A DNA stretch of 64,000 bases from Rhizobacter sp. Root404 (GCF_001425865.1 NZ_LMDS01000004.1:561515-625514); one strand, 5' to 3'; counted from the stretch's first letter, positions 38,580 through 46,969 are shown. The notes: generated by a model not told the origin, from the letters alone. Translations and numbers: made by a program.

Positions 38580-39428
38580 ATGACCATGCCATCCACCCCA
38601 CCCCCGACCGTCGCCGAGCGCGTCGATGCGCACGTCGCGGACGCCGACGTCGCGGCCTTCAGGCGCGATGGCGCGGTCTGCATTCGCAGTCTGCTCAACG
38701 CCGACGAACTCGCGTTGCTGACGCAGGGGATCGACGCCAACCTCGCCGCGCCGAGCCCGCGCGCCAAGGTCGCGAGCCGGCCGGAGGACCCGGGCTTCTT
38801 CATCGAGGACTTCTGCAACTGGCCGCACATCCCCGCGTACCGCGAGTTCATCGTCGGCTCGCCGCTTGCCCTGCTCGCGCAGCGCCTGATGGGCTCGCGG
38901 ACCGTGCGGCTGTACCACGACCACCTGCTCGTCAAGGAACCCGGCACGCGCCAACGCACGCCGTGGCACCAGGACCAGCCGTACTACAACATCGAGGGCA
39001 CGCAGACCGTCAGCATGTGGATCGCGGTCGATCCGGTGCCGCGCGAGTCGACGCTGGAGTTCGTCGCGGGTTCGCACCGGGGCCCGTGGCTGATGCCGCG
39101 CACGTTCATGGACCAGCAGGCGAAGTGGTTCCCCGAGGGCAGCCTGGCCGACCTGCCGGCGATCGACGCCGACCGCGCCGCGTTCCCGATCATCGGCTGG
39201 GACGTGCAGCCGGGCGACATCGTCTGCTTCCACATGCTCGCGCTGCACGCCGCCGCGGGCGTGCAGGGGACCGGGCGCCGACGCGTGTTCTCGGTGCGCT
39301 TCCTCGGCGACGACGTGCGGCATGCACCGCGCGCTTGGGTCACCTCGCCGCCCTTCCCCGGCCTCGCCGACGAGTTGCCGGCCGGCGCCGAGATGGACCA
39401 CCCGCTGTTCCCGAAGCTGGTCGGCTGA
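38580..39428 (+). CDS. Phytanoyl-CoA dioxygenase (PhyH) family protein
   Basis: A 282-residue Fe(II)/2-oxoglutarate oxygenase. The facial triad is visible: His130 and Asp132 in TPWHQDQPYYN, and a distal histidine in HMLALHAAAG (His223 most likely), with an arginine in TGRRRVFS to hold 2-oxoglutarate. The fold (LYHDHLLVKEPGT, ALHAAAG) is of the PhyH group, which hydroxylates varied small molecules; the substrate is not evident. Two starts are possible, 38580 and 38586. Its stop overlaps the NUDIX start. Confidence 0.88.
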   Translation: MTMPSTPPPTVAERVDAHVADADVAAFRRDGAVCIRSLLNADELALLTQGIDANLAAPSPRAKVASRPEDPGFFIEDFCNWPHIPAYREFIVGSPLALLAQRLMGSRTVRLYHDHLLVKEPGTRQRTPWHQDQPYYNIEGTQTVSMWIAVDPVPRESTLEFVAGSHRGPWLMPRTFMDQQAKWFPEGSLADLPAIDADRAAFPIIGWDVQPGDIVCFHMLALHAAAGVQGTGRRRVFSVRFLGDDVRHAPRAWVTSPPFPGLADELPAGAEMDHPLFPKLVG

Positions 39429-40084
39429 TGGCGGACGACGCGCTTCGCGAGACCATCGCCGCACGCTTGCGCGGCTTCGACCGCCTCGCGCGGGACCTCG
39501 CCGGGCACCGCCACGCGGCGGTCGCGGTCGCCGTCACCGACGAAGGCTTCGGCGCCGACCTGCCCGGGCTGCCGAGCCCGGCCGCATGGAGCGAACGCGC
39601 GGCGCTGGTGCTGACGCGCCGTGCCGAAGCGCTGCGCGCGCACGCCGGCCAGTGGGCGCTGCCGGGCGGCCGCATCGACGCCGGCGAGTCCCCCGAGCAG
39701 GCCGCACTGCGCGAGCTCGACGAGGAAGTGGCGCTTCGGCTCGGCCTGGACGACGTGCTCGGCCGGCTCGACGACTTCGAGACGCGCTCCGGCTACGTGA
39801 TCACGCCGGTCGTCGTGTGGGCCGGCGCCGCGCGTGCGATGCGGCCGAACCCGGACGAGGTGCAAAGCATCCACCGCATCCCGGTCGACGAGTTCATGCG
39901 CGCCGACGCACCGATCCTGGAGCCGACCGACGACCCGGCGCGCCCGGTGCTCAAAATGCCGGTGGCCGGGCACTGGATCGCCGCACCGACCGCAGCGGTG
40001 CTGTACCAGTTCCGCGAGGTCTGCATCAAAGGCCTCGCGACCCGCGTCGCCCACTTCGACCAGCCGGCCTTCGCATGGCGCTAG
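39428..40084 (+). CDS. NUDIX hydrolase (CoA pyrophosphatase-like)
   Basis: A 218-residue hydrolase of nucleoside diphosphates linked to another group. The NUDIX box runs from Gly81 to Glu100 (GRIDAGESPEQAALRELDEEV), with the usual glycine after EE replaced by alanine. Residues such as LVLTRRAEALRAHAGQWALPGG before the box resemble the NudL/CoAse group (LLTRR...H.GQ.ALPGG), which cleaves CoA to 3',5'-ADP and phosphopantetheine. Its ATG overlaps the PhyH stop, which hints at a shared CoA-related task, though that is speculative. Confidence 0.88.
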   Translation: MADDALRETIAARLRGFDRLARDLAGHRHAAVAVAVTDEGFGADLPGLPSPAAWSERAALVLTRRAEALRAHAGQWALPGGRIDAGESPEQAALRELDEEVALRLGLDDVLGRLDDFETRSGYVITPVVVWAGAARAMRPNPDEVQSIHRIPVDEFMRADAPILEPTDDPARPVLKMPVAGHWIAAPTAAVLYQFREVCIKGLATRVAHFDQPAFAWR

Positions 40085-40115
40085 GGTCCGCAACGTCGGC
40101 CGCGAGAATGCGCGC

Positions 40116-40814
40116 ATGAAACTCTCCCAACTGCTGTTCTCCCAGGGCTTCGGCGCCCGCCGTGAGTGCGAGGGGCTGATCCTCGGCGGGCACGTGACGC
40201 TGGCCGGGCAGGTCTGCGACGACCCGTTCTTCGAGGTCGCGCCCGAGGGCCTGACCTTCGGCGTGCGCGGCGAACTGTGGCCCTACCACGCGAAGGCGCT
40301 GGTGCTGCTCCACAAGCCGGCCGGCTACGAGTGCTCGCAGAAGCCCAAGCATCACCCGAGCGTGATGAGCCTGCTGCCGCCGCCGCTGCGGGTGCGCGGC
40401 CTGCAGCCGGTCGGCCGGCTCGACGAGGACACGACCGGCCTGCTGCTGATGACCGACGACGGCGCGCTGATCCACCGCCTCACGTCGCCGAAGAAGCACG
40501 TGCCCAAGGTCTACGAGATCGGCACGATCGATCCGGTCACGCCGGCGCAGGTCGACGAACTGCTGCGCGGCGTCGTGCTGCACGACGATCCGCTGCCGGT
40601 GCGGGCGGCCGCCGCCGAACAGACCGGCCCGCATGCGCTGCGGATGACCTTGCTCGAAGGCAAGTACCACCAGGTCAAGCGGATGGTCGCGGCCACCGGC
40701 AACACCGTCAACGCGCTGCACCGCAGCCGGTACGGGGTGCTGGCGCTGCCGGCCGATCTGGCACCGGGCCAGTGGCGCTGGCTGCCCGGGCCGCAGGTGC
40801 TGTTCGGCCCCTGA
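40116..40814 (+). CDS. rsuA: Ribosomal small-subunit pseudouridine synthase, RsuA type
   Basis: Makes a pseudouridine in rRNA (E. coli RsuA modifies U516 of 16S). The 232-residue protein has a short N-terminal S4-like RNA-binding part (LSQLLFSQGFGARRECEGLILGGHVTLAG), the catalytic motif GRLDEDTTGLLL with Asp103, and KVYEIG and KYHQVKRM, typical of the RsuA/RluB/E/F family. Its exact target base cannot be assigned from sequence. It follows the NUDIX gene after 31 bases on the same strand. Confidence 0.9.
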   Translation: MKLSQLLFSQGFGARRECEGLILGGHVTLAGQVCDDPFFEVAPEGLTFGVRGELWPYHAKALVLLHKPAGYECSQKPKHHPSVMSLLPPPLRVRGLQPVGRLDEDTTGLLLMTDDGALIHRLTSPKKHVPKVYEIGTIDPVTPAQVDELLRGVVLHDDPLPVRAAAAEQTGPHALRMTLLEGKYHQVKRMVAATGNTVNALHRSRYGVLALPADLAPGQWRWLPGPQVLFGP

Positions 40815-41041
40815 CGTCCACGCTGTTCCAGTTCGGCACACCGACCGCACGCGGCACGGACGCGACTTTCCGCAGACCGTCCAGGGCATCTTCGCTGGGG
40901 CCGCGCGCCGCTACGCAGCCACCGGGGGGCCGTCAGGGATGCCCCTATATATCGTCGTGAATCTGCTCGTCCTACCGTTGCGGCAGCGGCGCGTTCGGCT
41001 GTCTTGCCGACGCGCCGTCCAAAGCAACAACAGGAGACAGC
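40815..41041. other. 227-base intergenic region before the PQQ dehydrogenase
   Basis: The longest gene-free stretch in the window. It is GC-rich except for a short AT patch CCTATATATCG (about 40940-40951), a candidate -10 or operator region, and ends with AGGAGA at 41033-41038 before the start codon. I see no RNA gene, riboswitch or repeat in it. As the only gap before the three-gene module it must hold its promoter. Confidence 0.5.
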
Positions 41042-42718
41042 ATGACGACGAACCGAACCCTGCGGGCCGCCATCGCCTGCGCGCTCGCGCTGGGCGCGAC
41101 CGCCGGCCTCCAGGCGCAGACCCTGAAGGACCTGACCGACGACCAGGCCACCACCGGCGATGTGCTCACTTACGGGATGGGCTATGCGAACCAGCGCTAC
41201 AGCCCGCTGAAGGCGATCAACAAGGGCAATGTCGACAAGCTCACGCCGGTCTGGACCTACAGCCTGAACAACCCGCAGGGGCAGGAGTCGCAACCCATCA
41301 TCCACAACGGGGTGATGTACGTGACGACGCACACCAGCACCGTCGCGGTCGACGCGCTGAGCGGCCGGCAGATCTGGAAGCAGGACCTCGAGTTCGCGTC
41401 CGATGTGTTCAAGATGGCCTGCTGCGGCCTGCTGAACCGCGGTGTGGCGATCTACAACGGCAAGGTCTACCGCACCACGCTCGACGCGCACGTGATCGCG
41501 TACGACGCCAAGACCGGCAAGCAGCTCTGGAAGTCGAAGGCGGCCGACTACAAGCAGGGTCATGCGATGACATCGGCCCCGCTGGTGACTGGCGGCGCGC
41601 TGATCACCGGCATCGCCGGCGGCGAGTACGGGACCCGCGGCTTCATCACCGGCTGGGACCCGGAGACCGGGAAGGAGCTCTGGAAGCTGTACACGACCGC
41701 CGCGGCCGGCGAGAAAGGCGGCGACACCTGGCCCGGCGACACCGCGATGAAGGGCGGCGCGCCGACCTGGCTGACCGGCGCCTACGACCCCCAACTCGAC
41801 CTCGTCTACTGGGGCACCGGCAACGGCGGTCCGTGGAACGCCGAGGCACGCAAGGGCGACAACCTCTACGTCTGCTCGGTGCTCGCGTTCCGGCCGAAGA
41901 CCGGCGAGCTGGTCTGGCACTACCAGTTCTCGCCGAACGACCCGTTCGACTACGACGCCACGGAGGTCGGCATGCTGGTCGACATGGACGTGGGCGGCAC
42001 CAAGCGCAAGGTGCTGGCGCAGGCCAACCGCAACGGCTTCTTCTACGTGCTCGACCGCGCCAACGGCAAGCTGCTGGCCGCGAACCCCTACGTCAAGGTC
42101 AACTGGGCCGACAAGATCGACATGGCCAGCGGCCGGCCGGTCGAGTCCGCGGCGTTCAAGCGCGTGCGCGCCGGCGAGGACGTGGAGATCTTCCCGTCGG
42201 TGCTCGGCGGCAAGAACTGGCAGCCGATGTCGTGGAACCCGGCGACGGGCCTGGCCTACGCCAACACGCTCAACATCAGCTGGCCGTACCAGCTGGCCAA
42301 GCCCGAGTACAAGCAGGGCGAGTGGTACCTGGGCGTCAACTTCCGCGGCGTCAACATGCCCAAGGACCAGCCGCACGGCTACCTGAGCGCGATCGACCCG
42401 ATGACCGGCAAGAGCAAGTGGCAGATGGCCTGGCCGGGCCAGCCGAGCATGGCCGGCACGCTGTCGACGGCCGGCGGCCTGGTCTTCACCGGCTCAGCCA
42501 CCGGCGAGGTGATCGCGGTCGACGCCGAGAGCGGCAAGAAGCTGTGGCAGTACCAGACCGGCTCCGGGATCATCGGCCTGCCCGTCACCTGGGAGAAGGA
42601 CGGCAAGCAGTACGTGTCGATCGTCTCGGGCGGCGGCGGCGTGTGGGCCCTGCTGGGCGACGAGCGCATGTCGCAGACGCCGGCCGGCGGTTCGCTCTGG
42701 ACCTTCGCGATCCGATGA
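41042..42718 (+). CDS. PQQ-dependent alcohol dehydrogenase with a lanthanide signature
   Basis: A 558-residue periplasmic quinoprotein with a signal peptide (1-26, ending LQAQ) and the eight-bladed propeller of the methanol/ethanol dehydrogenase family. It has the vicinal cysteines Cys127-Cys128 in MACCGLLNRGVA. Metal ligands line up with known enzymes: Glu195 in GGEYGTRGF, Asn261 in WGTGNGGPW, and the catalytic Asp303 in NDPFDYDATE. The second aspartate, Asp305, gives the Asp-x-Asp pair found in lanthanide-dependent XoxF, ExaF and PedH and absent from calcium-type MxaF. The product oxidises an alcohol and passes electrons to the cytochrome encoded next. The alcohol itself is unknown. No pqq genes are in the window. 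Confidence 0.9.
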   Translation: MTTNRTLRAAIACALALGATAGLQAQTLKDLTDDQATTGDVLTYGMGYANQRYSPLKAINKGNVDKLTPVWTYSLNNPQGQESQPIIHNGVMYVTTHTSTVAVDALSGRQIWKQDLEFASDVFKMACCGLLNRGVAIYNGKVYRTTLDAHVIAYDAKTGKQLWKSKAADYKQGHAMTSAPLVTGGALITGIAGGEYGTRGFITGWDPETGKELWKLYTTAAAGEKGGDTWPGDTAMKGGAPTWLTGAYDPQLDLVYWGTGNGGPWNAEARKGDNLYVCSVLAFRPKTGELVWHYQFSPNDPFDYDATEVGMLVDMDVGGTKRKVLAQANRNGFFYVLDRANGKLLAANPYVKVNWADKIDMASGRPVESAAFKRVRAGEDVEIFPSVLGGKNWQPMSWNPATGLAYANTLNISWPYQLAKPEYKQGEWYLGVNFRGVNMPKDQPHGYLSAIDPMTGKSKWQMAWPGQPSMAGTLSTAGGLVFTGSATGEVIAVDAESGKKLWQYQTGSGIIGLPVTWEKDGKQYVSIVSGGGGVWALLGDERMSQTPAGGSLWTFAIR

Positions 42719-43068
42719 CGGGGCGGCTCGCCGTTTCCTTCGCGGCGGCGCTGCGGGCCGCCGCGCTGGCGGCCGGTGCGAGCTTCGCATCGGCCACCCT
42801 CGCGCAGGCCCACTTCCAGCCCGAGGACATCGACATGGGCCGCGTGCAGTACCACCGCACCTGTGCCCAGTGCCACGGCCACAACATGGTCAACTCCGGC
42901 ACCACGGTCTACGACCTGCGCCGCTTCCCGGTCGACGACGTCGAACGCTTCCAGAACTCGGTGACGAACGGCAAGGGCAACATGCCGTCGTTCAAGGATG
43001 CGCTGACGCCGCAGCAGATCGAGCTGCTGTGGGCCTACGTGGGCAGCCGCGGGGGCAAGGAACCGTGA
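42715..43068 (+). CDS. Class I c-type cytochrome, XoxG-like
   Basis: A 117-residue monoheme cytochrome with a signal peptide (about 1-32). The heme site is CAQCH (Cys50, Cys53, His54), and the likely methionine ligand is Met90 in GKGNMPSF. Its start overlaps the dehydrogenase stop as ATGA, which strongly implies that it is the electron acceptor for that enzyme, as XoxG is for XoxF. Its small size and sequence differ from textbook XoxG, so the name is by position rather than by close similarity. Confidence 0.87.
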   Translation: MTGRLAVSFAAALRAAALAAGASFASATLAQAHFQPEDIDMGRVQYHRTCAQCHGHNMVNSGTTVYDLRRFPVDDVERFQNSVTNGKGNMPSFKDALTPQQIELLWAYVGSRGGKEP

Positions 43069-43976
43069 CGCGGCTGCGCCTCGCGTGGACCGCGGCACTG
43101 CTCGGTGCGGCCGGCGTTGCGCAGGCCGCGGAGCCGCTGGCGGTCTGCATGGCCGAGAACAACCCGCCGCTGTCGTACACGGTGAGCAGCGAATTGCGCG
43201 GGCTCGACGTGCGGGTCGCGCAGGCGATCGCGGACGAACTCGGCCGGCCACTGAAGCTGGTGCCGTTCGAGTCGAAGTACGAGGCCGAGAGCACGCTCTC
43301 GCACGAGGTCAACGCGCTGCTGTCGTCCGGGGTGTGCGCGCTGGCCAGCGGCTTCCCGCTGCTCGCCGGCGACCTGGGCGCGCCGTCGCGGCCGACCGCG
43401 CGCGTCCCCGACTACCCGGGCGCCAAGCGCCCGCCGCTGCGACCGTGGGTGCCGCTCGGCACCCTGGTCCCGAGCCGGGCCTACCACGCGGTGGCCCTCG
43501 GGTTGCTGGTGCGCGAGGCGGCGCGCGAATCGGCCACGCTGGCGCAGCCGGGCGATGCGCGCATCGGCGTCGTCGCCGGCACGATGGCGGGCACCGCCGT
43601 CACGCTGTTCCGCAACGGCAAGCTGCGGCCGCAGATCGTCGGCCTGTCGCGCAACGAGGACGCGCTGGAGGCGCTCGAGAGCGGCCGCATCGACGCGACG
43701 CTCGCGGCGCTGGACCGCTACGACGCGTGGCGGCTCGCCCATCCGGCGAGCACGCTGCGCCGCGCGGCGTACGTGCACCCTCTGCGCATCAACATCGGTC
43801 TGGTCGCGCGCGAGGACGCACCCGACGTGCGGGCCGCGGCCGACCGCGTGATCGAACGGGCACTCGCCAATGGCGACCTGCAGCGCTGGAGCACCGCCGC
43901 CGGCACGACCTGGGTCGTGCCGGGCGACCCGCAGGTCGGTCGCGCGATCGGCCTGCCGGACCTGATGGCCGAGTGA
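43065..43976 (+). CDS. Periplasmic binding-like protein, XoxJ/MxaJ-like partner
   Basis: A 303-residue exported protein with a signal peptide (1-21, ending AQAA) and a family 3 solute-binding fold (AVCMAENNPPLSYTVSSELRGLDVRVAQAIADELGRPLKLVPFESKYE). Such proteins next to PQQ alcohol dehydrogenases (MxaJ, XoxJ, PedG) are thought to activate the dehydrogenase or help it take up its metal rather than import solutes. There are no permease or ATPase genes beside it. The GTG at 43065 overlaps the cytochrome stop, so all three genes are translationally coupled. Confidence 0.85.
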   Translation: MTRLRLAWTAALLGAAGVAQAAEPLAVCMAENNPPLSYTVSSELRGLDVRVAQAIADELGRPLKLVPFESKYEAESTLSHEVNALLSSGVCALASGFPLLAGDLGAPSRPTARVPDYPGAKRPPLRPWVPLGTLVPSRAYHAVALGLLVREAARESATLAQPGDARIGVVAGTMAGTAVTLFRNGKLRPQIVGLSRNEDALEALESGRIDATLAALDRYDAWRLAHPASTLRRAAYVHPLRINIGLVAREDAPDVRAAADRVIERALANGDLQRWSTAAGTTWVVPGDPQVGRAIGLPDLMAE

Positions 43977-43989
43977 TCGGCGCCGGCCG

Positions 43990-44253
43990 TCAGGCCGGCT
44001 CGCCGGGACGCGACATGCGCGCCGATGCCAGATCGTCGCGATGGCGCGGCGCGGCCCGCGTCTCGAGCGAGGCCAGCAGCACCGCCGCCACCGCGGCGAT
44101 CTCGTCGACCGCCTGGCCGAAGGCGGCCTCGTTCACCTTGGACGGCTTGTTGAAGCCGCTGAGCTTGCGCACGAACTGCAGCGAAGCCGCGCGGATCTCG
44201 TCCGCCGTGACCGGCGGCTCGAAGTTGTACAGGGTCTTGATGCTGCGGCACAT
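43990..44253 (-). CDS. DUF2277 family protein
   Basis: An 87-residue protein with the family's hallmark start MCRSIKTLYNFEPPVTADEIRAASLQFVRKLSGFNKPSK and a helical remainder. It has no membrane segment or known motif beyond this. Homologues are widespread, always short, and of unknown function. It converges on the XoxJ-like gene and is 31 bases downstream of another small gene on the same strand. Confidence 0.92.
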   Translation of the reverse strand: MCRSIKTLYNFEPPVTADEIRAASLQFVRKLSGFNKPSKVNEAAFGQAVDEIAAVAAVLLASLETRAAPRHRDDLASARMSRPGEPA

Positions 44254-44284
44254 CGCCCGCCCTCCTGTTCCGTCGACGTCGTCG

Positions 44285-44617
44285 TCAGTGCGCCTTGCTG
44301 CGCGGCTTGGTCATGACGCCGGGGGTGTGGATCGCGACGTGTTCCGGGTGCAGCGCCGGGTCGTCGGCACCGAGCAGCTGCTCGCGCATCATCACCGCGA
44401 CGACCGCGGGGTTGACCTTGCCGTCCGGGTGCGTCGCGGCCTCGACCATCGCGCGGTAGATGGCGCTGGGCAGCACCATCGCGAGTTCCAGGCTGAGCTC
44501 GTTCGCCATGTCGTAGTCGTCGGGCGCCGAGTTCTTGTCCAGCGTGCCGGCCAGCACCAGGTAGCGCGCCACCTTCTCGGTGAGGTCGAGCTTTTCGCGG
44601 GCGGGGAAGTCTTTCAT
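44285..44617 (-). CDS. Hypothetical small protein
   Basis: I do not recognise this 110-residue acidic, helical protein (DLTEKVARYLVLAGTLDKNSAPDDYDMANELSLELAMVLPSAIYRAMVEAA). It has no signal peptide, membrane segment or cysteine. GGAGACACGACG just upstream of its ATG is a good ribosome binding site, which supports it being real. It lies between the DUF2277 gene and the RNase D-like gene, all on the minus strand. Confidence 0.72.
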   Translation of the reverse strand: MKDFPAREKLDLTEKVARYLVLAGTLDKNSAPDDYDMANELSLELAMVLPSAIYRAMVEAATHPDGKVNPAVVAVMMREQLLGADDPALHPEHVAIHTPGVMTKPRSKAH

Positions 44618-44663
44618 CGTCGTGTCTCCTGGAACGCAGTCAGCCTTCGAGGGTACAGCAACG

Positions 44664-45257
44664 TCAGCGGTTCATGGCCTCGTAGACCCGCGCCGCGGCC
44701 CACGCATCGTTCGCCGCGTACAGCAGCTGGCTCTCGCTGAGCTGGCGCGCGGCCCAGTTGGAGGTGCTCGCCTTGCCCGACTTCAGGAAGCGCTTGCCGA
44801 ACAGCAGCGCGACCGCGGTCTTGACGCCGATGTCCTTGCGGTAGCCCTGGGCACGGAACAGGTGGTTCAGGTCGACCACGCCGCGCGCCTCGACGCCGAG
44901 CTTGCCGCGGATGCGACGCATGTCGTCGCCGAGACCGAAGCCGACTTTCTGGCCGGCGTGCGTGGCCAGCAGCTCGCACAGCACCGCGCGGCAATCGGCG
45001 TCGTGCAGCTGGAAGATCCAGGCCTTCTCCAGCGTTGCGAGCTGCACGATGTGCGGGCCGTCGGAGACCTCGCCCTTCGCGAAGGTCGGCTTCGATTCGG
45101 TGTCGAAGCCCAGCATCGTCGCGCCCGCCAGCTCGGCGATCGCGCGCTCGGCATGGCTGCCGGTCGCGATCAGTTCGATGCGTTCGAGCGGCAGCCGTTC
45201 GAACGGCTCGAGCGCGGCGATCTGCTCCTTGTCGGGCGTGAACGGGGAGTCGGTCAT
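44664..45257 (-). CDS. RNase D-like DEDDy 3'-5' exonuclease
   Basis: A 197-residue single-domain exonuclease. The ExoI motif FDTES has Asp52 and Glu54, ExoII is around FGLGDDMRRI, and ExoIII is YAANDAWAA with Tyr180 and Asp184, placing it in the DEDDy group with RNase D. It lacks the C-terminal HRDC domains of full-length RNase D, and a conserved KSGKASTSNWAARQLSESQL segment precedes ExoIII. Its ATG overlaps the stop of the RlmN-like gene (45254-45257). Processing or quality control of RNA is the likely role. Confidence 0.88.
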   Translation of the reverse strand: MTDSPFTPDKEQIAALEPFERLPLERIELIATGSHAERAIAELAGATMLGFDTESKPTFAKGEVSDGPHIVQLATLEKAWIFQLHDADCRAVLCELLATHAGQKVGFGLGDDMRRIRGKLGVEARGVVDLNHLFRAQGYRKDIGVKTAVALLFGKRFLKSGKASTSNWAARQLSESQLLYAANDAWAAARVYEAMNR

Positions 45258-46291
45258 GCGAGCGCCTCCGCGCGGCGCGGGTGGAACGTGACCGGCGCGA
45301 GCGCGCGGGCGCGCAATTGCCCGCAGCCGCCGTCGACTTCCTGCCCGGCAGACTGGCGCAGCTTGGTCAGCACGCCGCGGGCGTGCAGCGCACGCGCGAG
45401 CGCTTCAGCGCGCTCCGGCGCGGGCCGTTCGAAGGCCAGACCGTCGACGGCGTTGTACGGGATCATGTTGAGCAGCGCGAACTTGCCGCGCAGCAGCGCG
45501 ACGATGCCGTCGAGCTCGTCGTCGCCGTCGTTGACGCCGGCCAGCAGCGTCCACTGGTACTGGATCGGGTAGCCGGTCGCGCGGGCGTAACGCTCGCCGA
45601 GCTCGACCAGCTCGGCCGGATCGATCCGCGGCGCGCGCGGCAGCAGGCGGGCGCGCCGTTCGGCGTCGGTCGAGTGCAGCGAGAGCGCGAGCGCCGGCTT
45701 GACCTGCAGCCGCGGCAGCGCGTCGAACACGCGCCGGTCGCCGACCGTCGAGAACACCAGGCTCTTGTGGCCGATGCCGCCCTCGCGGCCGAGCAGCTCG
45801 ATGGCCTCGGTCACGTTGTCGAGGTTGTGCGCCGGTTCGCCCATGCCCATGAACACGACCTTCTTCACCGGCCTCAGGGTGCGCGCGAGCGCGACCTGCG
45901 CGACGATCTCGGCACTGCCCAACTGGCGCAGCAGGCCCTCGCGGCCGGTCATGCAGAACACGCAGCCGACGGCGCAGCCGAGTTGCGTCGACACGCACAG
46001 CCCGCCGCGCGGCAGCAGCACGCTCTCGACCGCCTGGCCGTCGGCCAGCTCGACCAGCAGGCGCGACGAGCCGTCCCCGGCCGGGTGCTCCGACCGCAGC
46101 CGCGCCAGTCCCGCCAGGTCGTCGACCAGCGCCGGCAGCATCGCGCGGACGGTGAGCGGGAGGAAGTCCTCGGGCTTGCGCTTGCCGCTGTGCTGCGGCA
46201 GCGCCATCGCCCACAGGCGCAGCACGCGGTGCTCGTGACAGGCCTGGGCGCCGTGCTCGCGCAGGCGGCGGCGGATGGATTCGATGCGCAT
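45254..46291 (-). CDS. RlmN-like radical SAM RNA methyltransferase (short paralogue)
   Basis: A 345-residue radical SAM enzyme of the RlmN/Cfr family. The cluster motif CX3CX2C is Cys106, Cys110 and Cys113 in GCAVGCVFC. The two mechanistic cysteines are also present: Cys99 in LCVSTQLGC and Cys323 in GQEVDGGCGQL. MGMGEPAHN and the SAM-binding STVGDRR segments follow. RlmN methylates C2 of A2503 in 23S rRNA and A37 of some tRNAs. This copy is shorter than E. coli RlmN (384) and sits in an unusual context, so it is probably a second paralogue. It is translationally coupled to the RNase D-like gene. Confidence 0.88.
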   Translation of the reverse strand: MRIESIRRRLREHGAQACHEHRVLRLWAMALPQHSGKRKPEDFLPLTVRAMLPALVDDLAGLARLRSEHPAGDGSSRLLVELADGQAVESVLLPRGGLCVSTQLGCAVGCVFCMTGREGLLRQLGSAEIVAQVALARTLRPVKKVVFMGMGEPAHNLDNVTEAIELLGREGGIGHKSLVFSTVGDRRVFDALPRLQVKPALALSLHSTDAERRARLLPRAPRIDPAELVELGERYARATGYPIQYQWTLLAGVNDGDDELDGIVALLRGKFALLNMIPYNAVDGLAFERPAPERAEALARALHARGVLTKLRQSAGQEVDGGCGQLRARALAPVTFHPRRAEALA

Positions 46292-46396
46292 GGACGCCGG
46301 AGTTTAGGCGCTGGCTCAATTCCCCCGGTTTGCCTGCGGCGCGCGCGGGTGCGACGATCGCGGCCCATCGCGGCATCGCCGCCTGCGGAGCCGCGA

Positions 46397-46897
46397 ATGA
46401 GCCTGACCGACCAGATCCTCGACACGTTGCGCGCCGAGTTCTCGGACGTCCCCGACGTCGCCCAGCTCACCCGGCTGGTGCTGCGCCTGCTGCTGGCGGC
46501 GGTACTCGGCGGCGTGCTGGGCTACGAACGCGAGCACAAGGGCAAGGCGGCGGGCATCCGGACGCACATGCTGGTGGCGATCGGCGCGGCGCTGTTCGTG
46601 CTGGTGCCGCAGCAGGGCGGCATGGGCATCGCCGACATGAGCCGCGTGATCCAGGGCGTGGTCGCCGGCATCGGCTTCCTGGGCGCCGGCGCGATCATCA
46701 AGCAGCAGCGCGAGGAAAGCGTTCAGGGGCTCACCACGGCGGCGGGCGTCTGGATGACCGCGGCCATCGGCATCGCCTGCGGGCTCGGCCGCGAAACCAC
46801 CGCGGTGATCAGCACCTTGCTCGCGCTGGCGATCCTGGCGCTGGTGCCGCGCTGGCTCGAGCCACGCCCGTTGGATTCCCGTCCGCCCCCGCGCTGA
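46397..46897 (+). CDS. MgtC/SapB family membrane protein
   Basis: A 166-residue inner-membrane protein with four or five transmembrane segments and the MgtC core (LGYEREHKGKAAGIRTHMLVAIGAALFVLVPQ, GIGFLGAGAIIKQQREESVQGLTTAAGVWMTAAIGIACG). It lacks the long C-terminal cytoplasmic domain of Salmonella MgtC. Such short proteins may affect membrane potential, magnesium homeostasis or F-ATPase, but this is unproven. It starts 105 bases after the divergent RlmN-like gene's start, and the Fis-type regulator follows 72 bases later. Confidence 0.92.
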   Translation: MSLTDQILDTLRAEFSDVPDVAQLTRLVLRLLLAAVLGGVLGYEREHKGKAAGIRTHMLVAIGAALFVLVPQQGGMGIADMSRVIQGVVAGIGFLGAGAIIKQQREESVQGLTTAAGVWMTAAIGIACGLGRETTAVISTLLALAILALVPRWLEPRPLDSRPPPR

Positions 46898-46969
46898 TCG
46901 CCAGTCAGGCACGGCACTGGATTTCTGTCCCCCACTTCTGCCACACTGCGCGGCGAACCGGATCGGAGA

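Noticed and set aside
40815..41041. Possible tRNA or riboswitch in the longest gap
   Set aside because: No cloverleaf, T-loop or conserved riboswitch core could be found.
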